Source: CAZWUW01 sp964636895
Lineage (GTDB): Bacteria; Bacillota; Thermincolia; Thermincolales; CAZWUW01
NCBI GenBank assembly: GCA_964636895.1
Contig: CAZWUW010000076.1
Span: forward strand, 1-13,882
Length of the DNA: 13,882 nucleotides
Direction of reading: 5' to 3'
This document shows, in pieces, positions 1 to 6,191 of this stretch (within the stretch, counting starts at the first letter, position 1; the number at the start of each line of letters is the position of its first letter). The translations under genes and the position numbers were made by a program. The notes under the pieces are model-generated. The model saw nothing but the letters and a program-made list of their open reading frames with translations. It was not told where the DNA came from and did no database searches.

Positions 1-97
1 GGCTAGCGGGCTACTGCAGCAATTAATTGAGGATAATTGTTATACCTTGTTTTCCGGGATTCTTTCCACTGAAGGGCCGGACGGGGTGGCGGTTTAA
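1..97 (+). pseudogene. gerAA: GerAA-type germinant receptor subunit A, fragment upstream of in-frame stops
   Basis: Read in the frame starting at base 2, this stretch encodes LIEDNCYTLFSGIL and then TEGPDGVAV before a TAA at 95-97. In the GerA family this corresponds to the segment just before the conserved stretch (GRVAIIxDGSPFALIVP) that opens the membrane domain. The same frame continues directly into that stretch after a second stop, TGA at 104-106, with no net shift in length. The gene starts before the window. What is visible is therefore the upstream part of a gerAA broken by two nonsense codons nine bases apart, or by two compensating indels or sequencing errors. The family assignment is firm; whether the break is real is not known. 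Confidence 0.6.
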
Positions 98-112
98 AGG
101 GCCTGAGGGCAT

Positions 113-940
113 GTGGCCATTATTTTTGACGGCAGTCCCTTTGCTTTGATTGTGCCGGTGGTATTTTGGGGGTTGCTGCATCCGCCCGAAGATTATTATC
201 TCTTTTGGCCTTTTGGAACTATGCTGCGTTGGTTAAGGATATTGGCTTTTGCCGTCTCCTTGCTGACTCCGGCTTTTTATATTGCCATAACTAATTTTCA
301 TCCGGAAATGATACCTACCGACCTGCTTTACGCAATTGCCGCCAGCCGGGAAAAAGTGCCTTTTCCGGTCATTGTCGAAGTCCTGTTAATGGAAATATCT
401 TTTGAACTGATCAGGGAAGCCGGGGTGCGGATACCCTCAGTAATCGGGCCAACCATTGGGATTGTTGGGGCGCTGATTTTGGGTCAGGCAGCCGTGTCCG
501 CTACCGTGGTCAGTCCTATTTTGGTGATTGTTGTAGCCATAACCGGTTTAGGGTCTTTTGCCATTCCCAACTATAGTCTATCCTTCAGTTTGCGGATTTT
601 GCGCTTTGGATTTATAGTTTTGGCGGTGGGATTTGGTTTTTATGGCATTGTGATAGGTCTTTTTGTGCTGGTAATCCAGTTGTGCGGGCAAAAATCCTTC
701 GGGGTGCCGTTTATGTCTCCGGTGGCACCTTTCCGGCCGGCCAGCGGTGATGTCGTGACCAGGTACCCTTTTTATATGATGAATGAAAAACCGGCGTATT
801 TACGGGCGTTAGAGCAAAAACGACAGGAAGCGGTGGTCAGAACTTGGGCATCCGGCAATGACCCCGGTGAAAAGAACCAGTCGAAGCAGACTGGGCAGGA
901 GCAGGGTTTGGGAGGAGGGGGAAGCGGTGACGATAATTAA
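113..940 (+). CDS. gerAA: GerAA-type spore germination protein, C-terminal membrane part (gene interrupted upstream)
   Basis: This encodes the membrane half of the A subunit of a GerA-type germinant receptor, which sits in the spore inner membrane and responds to nutrients together with the B and C subunits. The first residues, AIIFDGSPFALIVPV, are the conserved entry to the family's membrane domain. Several hydrophobic segments follow over about residues 15-205, including the conserved PEMIPTDLL, then a hydrophilic tail rich in Gly and Gln. GTG at 113 is only the first possible start after two stops. No good ribosome binding site precedes it, and homology continues upstream of it, so it is probably not a natural start. 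Full-length GerAA proteins are near 500 residues; only 275 are read here. The 3' end overlaps gerAB by 14 bases. The region is either a decayed gene or an intact gene carrying sequence errors. Confidence 0.75.
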   Translation: MAIIFDGSPFALIVPVVFWGLLHPPEDYYLFWPFGTMLRWLRILAFAVSLLTPAFYIAITNFHPEMIPTDLLYAIAASREKVPFPVIVEVLLMEISFELIREAGVRIPSVIGPTIGIVGALILGQAAVSATVVSPILVIVVAITGLGSFAIPNYSLSFSLRILRFGFIVLAVGFGFYGIVIGLFVLVIQLCGQKSFGVPFMSPVAPFRPASGDVVTRYPFYMMNEKPAYLRALEQKRQEAVVRTWASGNDPGEKNQSKQTGQEQGLGGGGSGDDN

Positions 941-2108
941 GGACGGTTATATCGGCTGGCGGGAAGCCGTGACCCTGACGGTAACTTTTATCGCGACTAA
1001 GATTCTGCTGGCTTTTCCGCTGATGATGGTGAAGCTTGGTTTAACGGGCGGCTGGCTGATTCCGGTAATTGCCACTGTTTTAGGGTTGCTGGGGTTTGGT
1101 CTGATATCCGTCCTGATGCAGCGTTTTCCGGGGCAAAGCATTGTTGAAGTAAGCGAAATAGTTGCGGGAAAGTATTTTGGCACTATAATTGCGCTTGGTT
1201 TTTTTGGTTTTTTCTTTTTTATCGCAGTAGTGGTTTTGCGCCAATTTGCTGAAACGGTTATTGCTACAACACTGCCCCAAACCCCCATAAGTATCGTTAC
1301 TGCGCTTTTTCTGGCCGCTGTGTTATATACCGTATATATGGGTATCGAGTCCATTGCCAGGGGCAACTGGCTGTTATTTCCATTTATGCTTGGGGGATAT
1401 TTGACTATTTTGGCGGGGGTGCTGCCGCATTTCAATACGGATAATTTATTTCCTGTGCTTGGCAGCGGAGCGGCTACTATAATTAAGTTCGGTATGCTAA
1501 AAAGTTCTATTATGGGTGATGTACTGGTGTTGGCAGTACTTTATCCCTACATCAGAGAACAGGAAAAGTTTACCCGTATCGGTGTCATCAGTCTGGCTGT
1601 GGCGGGTAGCGCCATGACGCTGGCAGTGCTGGTATTAATCGGCACCTTCACTGCCTGGGAAGCCAAGGAAGGGGCAGTTTATCCCATGTTTCAACTGGCC
1701 CGGTTAATAGTTTTTGGCCGTTTTGTGCAGCGGATTGAGGCTATTTTCCTATTTGTATGGATTTTTGCCGGGTTAATTCAAATATCAGTTAGTCTTTATG
1801 CTGCGGCCATAATTCTGGCCCGAATTTTAAAACTGCCTGTTTACCGGCCTTTGATATTTTCATTGGCCTTATTGGTCTTTAGCCTGTCCTTCCTTCCTCC
1901 GAATTATATAACGGCAATAAGACTGGAGACTGAAATCTTGCGTAATTATGGCTGGATTATTGCTTTCGCATTGCCGGGGCTGCTGCTTGTGCTGGCCAGG
2001 CTGCGGGGGCTGGGTAATAAACATTTACAAGGAACTGCAGAGGATGCCGGAGAGGGAGCAGTTAAAAGGAGGACAGCCAATGCAGGTCAAAAGCCGCCGC
2101 CAGCTTAA
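927..2108 (+). CDS. gerAB: GerAB-type germinant receptor permease subunit
   Basis: This is the B subunit of a GerA-type receptor, an integral membrane protein of the endospore germination permease family within the APC amino-acid transporter superfamily. It is thought to bind the germinant. The start chosen is GTG 927 (TIIKDGYIGWREAVTLTV), because GGAGGAGG at 911-918 sits about eight bases upstream. The longer reading from 858 lies entirely inside the gerAA tail. The product is 393 residues with about ten hydrophobic helices between residues 12 and 375, a typical size for the family. The opening pattern of a short polar segment followed by a Trp-Arg-Glu and a helix is typical of GerAB. The gene overlaps gerAA upstream and gerAC downstream (29 bases), implying coupled translation. 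No frame damage is visible. Confidence 0.9.
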   Translation: MTIIKDGYIGWREAVTLTVTFIATKILLAFPLMMVKLGLTGGWLIPVIATVLGLLGFGLISVLMQRFPGQSIVEVSEIVAGKYFGTIIALGFFGFFFFIAVVVLRQFAETVIATTLPQTPISIVTALFLAAVLYTVYMGIESIARGNWLLFPFMLGGYLTILAGVLPHFNTDNLFPVLGSGAATIIKFGMLKSSIMGDVLVLAVLYPYIREQEKFTRIGVISLAVAGSAMTLAVLVLIGTFTAWEAKEGAVYPMFQLARLIVFGRFVQRIEAIFLFVWIFAGLIQISVSLYAAAIILARILKLPVYRPLIFSLALLVFSLSFLPPNYITAIRLETEILRNYGWIIAFALPGLLLVLARLRGLGNKHLQGTAEDAGEGAVKRRTANAGQKPPPA

Positions 2109-3393
2109 ACAAAAAATAATATCGGTAATTATGTCCCTGTTCATGTTGTTGTCGCCTCTACATATGGCAGGCTGCTGGGATAAAAAAGAGTTGGAAGACC
2201 AGGCCTTTGTCCAGGTTATCGGGGTTGACCATATCACTCAGGGCCGTGTATTGTTGACGTTAATGTTTGCTGTTCCCCGCAACCTGGCAGGCGCCGGCGG
2301 CGGCGGCGGCGGTGGTGGCGGCGGTGGTGGCGGTGGCGGGGAAACTTTTTTAGTAACATCCGTAGAAACACCCAGTGTATTTGCCGGATTAAACCTGATT
2401 AACGGCTACCTGGACCGGCGGGTAAATCTGATGCATACCAAAGCAATCATTATCGGGGAAAAAGAGGCCAGGACCGGGGTAGCCGCCAGTCTGGGGGCTT
2501 TTATGCGTTACCGGGAGGTGCGCCGGACGGTCAACATTATTGTCGCCAGGGGTCGCGCCGTGGACTTAATAAAGTCATACAAATCAATTATGGAGGCCAG
2601 CTCTGCCAAATGGTTTGAAGAAATGGGTATGCTTTATAACTCTACCGGTTTGACACCCCGCAGTATATACCAACAATTTCTGTCCGGCATGGAAAATAAC
2701 GGCCGTAGTCCGGTTGCCATACTCGCCGGCGTTAAGGGAAAAGGCCCTGAAATCAAGACAGATGAAAAACGACAGGGTGTATCAGGCAAAAATATAACCG
2801 AAGCTAATTTCCTGGCCGGGGATATTCCACGTACGGGCGGCCATCCAATAGAATTATTGGGGACTGCCGTATTTCGGGGGGATAAAATGACCGGCTTCCT
2901 TACCGGTGATGAAACCCGGATGTTTTTGCTGCTGCGTGGGGAATTCCGTCGGGCCTTCATGGCTTTTGAGGATCCCCTGGCAGAAAATAGCTATGTTCCG
3001 ATAGATGTCCGCCAGGGCAGCTTGCCGAATGTCCAGGTCGATTTAAGCGGCGAAAAACCGCGGGTTTTAGTGAGGTTAAAGCTGGAAGGGGATATTCTGG
3101 GTATTCAGAGCGATATAAACTATGCGATAGACCAGCGGTTGACGAATAAACTAAACCGTTTTGTCGAAAAAACCATCAAAGAAAGGGCGGAAGAAACCGT
3201 TCGCCGGGTTCAATTATACAAGAGCGATGTTTTTGGCTTCGGAGACAAGGCCCGGAAATATTTTGTTTCCTGGGAGGATTGGCAGAACTATGGATGGGTT
3301 GACCGGTTTCCTGAAGCTTTAGTTGCGGTGGAAGTGGACTTTAAGATTCGCCGGGTTGGCATGCAGTTTGAACAACCACAGCTGGCAGATTAA
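2080..3393 (+). CDS. gerAC: GerAC-type germinant receptor lipoprotein subunit
   Basis: This is the C subunit of the germinant receptor, a lipoprotein anchored on the outer face of the spore inner membrane. ATG 2080 is chosen because AAAGGAGGA lies at 2065-2073. The product is 437 residues. It begins with a basic, hydrophobic signal peptide ending in a lipobox, LHMAGC, so the lipidated cysteine is Cys32; the family-typical CWDKKELEDQAFVQVIGVD follows. The middle and C-terminal parts match the GerAC fold, including DRRVNLMHTKAIIIGEK and the end region with KSDVFGFGDKARK. An unusual run of 15 glycines occurs at about residues 73-87 (see the repeat entry). The gene overlaps the end of gerAB by 29 bases and is followed 21 bases later by a small membrane protein gene. 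Confidence 0.92.
   Translation: MQVKSRRQLKQKIISVIMSLFMLLSPLHMAGCWDKKELEDQAFVQVIGVDHITQGRVLLTLMFAVPRNLAGAGGGGGGGGGGGGGGGETFLVTSVETPSVFAGLNLINGYLDRRVNLMHTKAIIIGEKEARTGVAASLGAFMRYREVRRTVNIIVARGRAVDLIKSYKSIMEASSAKWFEEMGMLYNSTGLTPRSIYQQFLSGMENNGRSPVAILAGVKGKGPEIKTDEKRQGVSGKNITEANFLAGDIPRTGGHPIELLGTAVFRGDKMTGFLTGDETRMFLLLRGEFRRAFMAFEDPLAENSYVPIDVRQGSLPNVQVDLSGEKPRVLVRLKLEGDILGIQSDINYAIDQRLTNKLNRFVEKTIKERAEETVRRVQLYKSDVFGFGDKARKYFVSWEDWQNYGWVDRFPEALVAVEVDFKIRRVGMQFEQPQLAD
2296..2340 (+). repeat. GGN trinucleotide tract encoding 15 glycines in gerAC
   Basis: Fifteen consecutive glycine codons (mostly GGC and GGT, ending in GGG) lie just after AVPRNLAGA and just before ETFLVTS in GerAC. The tract sits where GerAC proteins have a variable loop between two strands, so its length can probably change without frame loss. 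It is a simple-sequence repeat and a likely slippage site. Confidence 0.9.
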
Positions 3394-3414
3394 AAGAGAG
3401 GAGCTAAGAAACCG

Positions 3415-3591
3415 GTGAAATGGTTAATTTATACGGCGGCGGTCCTGGTTAGCGCCGGAGTGTCGGTTTATACCTTCAATTTTGGTTGCTGGGCCTGGCG
3501 GAAAAAGAATTATCGCGGTGCCGCCGGCCTGTTTTTGCTTGCTATAATAACTTTTTCGGTGCCGTTAGGGTTGCTTTTTTTAAGAACGTAA
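3415..3591 (+). CDS. Small two-helix membrane protein of the ger operon
   Basis: GTG 3415 opens a 58-residue reading frame, preceded by GAGAGGAG at 3396-3403. It ends at TAA 3589-3591. The protein starts MKWLIYTAAVLVSAGVSVYTF, a hydrophobic helix at about residues 3-22. A short positive loop (WRKKNYRG) follows, then a second helix (AAGLFLLAIITFSVPLGLLFL), so a membrane hairpin is likely. It lies 21 bases after gerAC on the same strand, with no terminator between. Small two-helix proteins are known next to gerA-type operons in Clostridia (for example the CLC_0170 family) and as D subunits in some Bacillus receptors; whether this belongs to either is a guess from size and position. Ribosome binding site, codon pattern and topology support a real gene. 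Confidence 0.72.
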   Translation: MKWLIYTAAVLVSAGVSVYTFNFGCWAWRKKNYRGAAGLFLLAIITFSVPLGLLFLRT

Positions 3592-3602
3592 TGCAGGCGT
3601 TC

Positions 3603-3611
3603 TGATATAAT
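3603..3611 (+). promoter_or_regulatory. Candidate extended -10 promoter for the 3709-7529 gene group
   Basis: The sequence TGATATAAT is an exact extended -10 element (TGnTATAAT) for the housekeeping sigma factor. It lies twelve bases after the stop of the small ger-operon gene and about 100 bases before the GTG at 3709. No good -35 hexamer is found 16-18 bases upstream, which is common for extended -10 promoters. It would give the repeat-protein, PRC-barrel and vanW genes their own transcript, separate from the sporulation-type ger operon. Confidence 0.5.
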
Positions 3612-3655
3612 ACGAATTTTTCAAAAAAATCTTAGTTCGTGAAGGAATTAAGTGG

Positions 3656-3668
3656 TATTCGTCGAATA
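3656..3668. promoter_or_regulatory. Short inverted repeat in the leader of the repeat-protein gene
   Basis: TATTCG and CGAATA form a perfect 6-bp inverted repeat around a single T, between the candidate promoter at 3603-3611 and the start codon at 3709. It could be an operator or part of a leader structure. An ACGAA / TTCGT pair lies just upstream (3612-3616 and 3636-3640). Six base pairs can occur by chance, so this is only a candidate. Confidence 0.25.
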
Positions 3669-3708
3669 GTAGAATATGCGTGTGGTGTAACCTCGGGGAG
3701 GGAAGCCG

Positions 3709-5281
3709 GTGACCAGATACATTGTAGTTCTTTTTGCGGTTAATATCCTATTAGGAGTGTTGTTTTTTTTCAAGGGTGGTAGGATCGGTGTCGCCCCAAA
3801 AATCTTATTATATATTGCAGGACTTTCGTTAGGGTTGGGCGTGGCCTTTCCTTTTCTTTTGGGGTATTTAGATTTTTATCAGATAGTAATGATTTTTATT
3901 GTGTTGATTTCTGCTGTGGCTTTTAAAATTGCAAGTCAGTCGCAGACATCATTATCTGATGATCTTCCCAGCTTGAGCTATACACCGGTACAACAAAGTG
4001 CCGCGGCAGAAAAAGATATAGAAGCCTCCGCTGTTATCGAAAATTCTAGGCAAGAAAAAGCAGTAGAAGTTGGAAAAGCAATCGAATTAGCAGAAGAAGC
4101 AGAAGCAGAAGAAGAATCATGGCAGGAAGAAATTGCTGCTGCCTGGGAGGTTGTCCCGGTAGTGGAAGAAGTTGTCACAGAAGAATTCGTCACAGAAGAA
4201 TTCGTTGCAGAAGAATTCGTTGCAGAAGAAATTATCGTGACGGAAGAATATGCGGACGCGATAGTGATAGAGGAAGAACCGGTAGCAGAAGTATTTCTGG
4301 AAGAAGAGTCNNNNNNNNNNNNNNNNNNNNNNNNNNNNNNNNNNNNNNNNNNNNNNNNNNNNNNNNNNNNNNNNNNNNNNNNNNNNNNNNNNNNNNNNNN
4401 NNNNNNNNNNAGTGGAAGAAGCAATTATAGAAGAAGTTGTCACAGAAGAATTCGTTGCAGAAGAAATTATCGTCACGGAAGAATATGCGAACGCGATAGT
4501 GATAGAGGAAGAACCGGTAGCAGAAGTATTTCTGGAAGAAGAGTCTGCAGAAGAAATTGTCACAGAAGAAGTACATTTGGAAGAAGCGGTTACAGAAGGA
4601 CTCGTTGCAGAAATAGTATTGGCAGAAGAAACAGTGGAAGAAGCAATTATAGAAGAAGTTGTCACAGAAGAATTCGTTGCAGAAGAATTCGTTGCAGAAG
4701 AAATTATCGTCACGGAAGAATATGCGGACGTGATAGTGATAGAGGAAGTTGTTGAAGAAATCATACAGGAATTAGCAATAGCTGAAGTGGCTTTTGACGA
4801 TGATGTGCTTACCGCAGGGGAAGCAAATGGGGAAGCAGTGACTGCGGCATTTGAGCTTAGTGAAACAGTTTTCACCGACAATTCAATTAATTCATTTGTT
4901 GATAAAGGGTTTGTGGCTAAGCTGCAGAGACAATACGAACAGGCTATCCAACTATTTATCGAAGCTGTTAAATTACACCCCCCTGTAGATTTGGTTCAGC
5001 TTTTAATGCTTGATATCAGTAGTATGCATATTGAAATGGGAAATTACCGGCAGGCATGGATATGCATGGAGAACTTATTGCAAGATTATGAAGATTACAT
5101 TAAACCTGAGCTGCGCAAAGATATTTTTACTCAAATGAAGTACTTGGAAATACTTCAGGATTTAATGCGAAAATATAATTTATCACCCTTGCCGCTGGCA
5201 GAAATCCCCGATATAATCAGATTTACTGCAGAGGAAAAGACCCGTCGGTGGAAAGAAGAAGTTTTTAAGCTAAGCTTTTAA
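3709..5281 (+). CDS. Membrane protein with Glu/Val-rich tandem repeats and C-terminal TPR-like domain (contains assembly gap)
   Basis: I do not recognise a named family. The start is GTG 3709, with GGGGAGGGA at 3695-3703. The N-terminus has three hydrophobic helices (about residues 4-21, 30-50 and 55-73). A polar linker and then a very acidic region follow, built from motifs such as VVTEEFVAEE, IIVTEEYADAIVIEEE and PVAEVFLEEES. After the gap, the frame opening at 4412 resumes the same repeats and runs to the stop at 5279-5281. The last 130 residues look like TPR or TPR-like helices (KLQRQYEQAIQLFIEAVKLHP, then MGNYRQAWICMENLL). The 100-N gap is out of frame by one base, which makes this look like two reading frames. 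Repeat alignment predicts an in-frame gap and one protein of about 519 residues, or longer. It is probably a membrane-anchored scaffold; the function is unknown. It lies 16 bases before the PRC-barrel gene. Confidence 0.75.
4161..4310 (+). repeat. Acidic repeat, first copy (cut by the gap)
   Basis: This is the first visible copy of the long repeat. It contains three tandem 15-bp units (AATTCGTNNCAGAAG type, encoding EEFV[TA]) and then the conserved block encoding IIVTEEYADAIVIEEEPVAEVFLEEES. It lacks the 15 bases encoding AIIEE that are present in the other two copies. Its 3' end is lost in the Ns. Confidence 0.85.
4311..4410. other. 100-N assembly gap inside the repeat region
   Basis: Exactly 100 Ns, the usual placeholder for a gap of unknown size, lie between the first and second repeat copies. 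Base 4310 is codon position 2 and base 4411 is codon position 3 of the flanking frames, so the true missing length must be a multiple of three if the gene is intact. Confidence 0.97.
4411..4632 (+). repeat. Acidic repeat, second copy (222 bp)
   Basis: This is the only complete copy: 222 bp, or 74 codons, from AGTGGAAGAAGC to the same sequence at 4633. It has one 15-bp EEFVA unit, then the IIVTEEYANAIVIEEE and PVAEVFLEEES blocks, then AEEIVTEEVHLEEAVTEGLV. Identity with the other copies is nearly perfect at the nucleotide level, including third codon positions, which indicates recent duplication or ongoing homogenisation. Confidence 0.85.
4633..4749 (+). repeat. Acidic repeat, third copy (partial)
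   Basis: This copy starts with the same AGTGGAAGAAGCAATTATAG as the second. It carries two 15-bp EEFVA units where the second has one, and diverges after the block encoding IVIEE. The numbers of 15-bp units in the three copies are therefore 3, 1 and 2. Confidence 0.85.
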
Positions 5282-5297
5282 CGATAGGAGAGTATGT

Positions 5298-6173
5298 ATG
5301 AAAAGAAGTGAAGAACTGTTAGGTTTATCGATTATAAGCATTGAAGACGGGAAAGAAGTTGGCACCATTAGGGATTTAATCGTCAATCCCGCTGAACGGG
5401 CTGTTGAATGTTTGGTTGTGGATAATGGCTCACGGTATCAGGAAGTGAAAATTTTGCCTTTTTCTCTGGTGGAAGGAGTCGGGGAATATGCGGTAACGAT
5501 TCAGTCTGCCGATGCTATTACTGATATGTCTGAGCATCCGGAAGTACAAGGATTGCTGGAGCAGAACGTTTATATCAAAGGCACCAAAGTTGCCACAAAA
5601 AAAGGCCGGCTAATAGGGTCGGTTCGGGAATATTACGTGGATGAAGATAATAAGGGTAAAATTGCTGTCTGTGAATTGGTGCCTGTTAATGGCGGCAAAA
5701 ATATCAGCTTAATCAAATCGGAATTTGTCATTACTTTTGGTAAAGATATTTTGGTGGTAGATGAGAATGTGGAAGAGGGTCTGGTCGACAATATTGCCGG
5801 TTTTAAAGCGGAGCCGGTATCTGCGCAGGTAATCCGGCCGGTAGTGCAGGAAATTCCACAGGTTCCGGAAAATGCGCCTGTTCAGGAAGAAAAAACCCAA
5901 GCTGATGTAGAAGCAGTACCAATTGAGGAAACAAACACTCCGGTTGAAGAAGAGCAAGCATTAGAAGAAAAGAAACCGGAAATTTCTGATGCAGCGCGTC
6001 TTTTTGAAGAAAGGCAGCGTCAGTACCTGCTTGGACGGAAATTAAGCAAGCGGATAGTTCTGGATAATGGCGAAGTCCTGGGTGAAGAGGGCGATGCCGT
6101 AACCGCAGAAATGATTGATAAAGCTAAAGCCGCCGGCAAGTACACGGAACTTTCCATGAACACCCGCAGCTAA
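5298..6173 (+). CDS. PRC-barrel domain protein with acidic linker
   Basis: ATG 5298 follows TAGGAG at 5285-5290. The 291-residue product has no signal peptide and should be cytoplasmic or peripheral to the membrane. Residues 1-75 (LLGLSIISIEDGKEVGTIRDLIVNP, then VECLVVDNG) match a PRC-barrel, a small beta-barrel found in RimM, photosynthetic reaction-centre H subunits and many stand-alone bacterial proteins. A second PRC-like barrel spans about residues 85-155 (GTKVATKKGRLIGSVREYYVD). A Pro/Glu-rich acidic linker at about residues 180-230 follows. A conserved-looking tail (LLGRKLSKRIVLDNGEVLG) resembles a small barrel-like module, an uncertain match. The gene lies 16 bases after the repeat-protein gene and 18 bases before vanW, so the three are probably co-transcribed. 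The ligand or role is unknown. Confidence 0.85.
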   Translation: MKRSEELLGLSIISIEDGKEVGTIRDLIVNPAERAVECLVVDNGSRYQEVKILPFSLVEGVGEYAVTIQSADAITDMSEHPEVQGLLEQNVYIKGTKVATKKGRLIGSVREYYVDEDNKGKIAVCELVPVNGGKNISLIKSEFVITFGKDILVVDENVEEGLVDNIAGFKAEPVSAQVIRPVVQEIPQVPENAPVQEEKTQADVEAVPIEETNTPVEEEQALEEKKPEISDAARLFEERQRQYLLGRKLSKRIVLDNGEVLGEEGDAVTAEMIDKAKAAGKYTELSMNTRS

Positions 6174-6191
6174 AATGGAGATGAGTAAACT

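Noticed and set aside
858..926. Longer N-terminus for gerAB from 858
   Set aside because: The extra residues are basic and serine-rich, unlike GerAB, and come from the other frame of the gerAA tail; GTG 927 has the ribosome binding site.
3978..4881. Long open frames on the - strand and in other + frames across the acidic repeats
   Set aside because: They are shadows of the low-complexity GAA/GTT-rich repeat. The forward Glu/Val frame has the ribosome binding site, membrane segments and TPR-like tail, and the shadow frames have Ser/Thr/Cys/Phe- or Arg/Cys-rich nonsense composition.
4412..5281. A separate gene starting at GTG 4412
   Set aside because: The start is simply the first GTG after the Ns and lies inside a repeat; there is no ribosome binding site, and the repeat continues on both sides of the gap.
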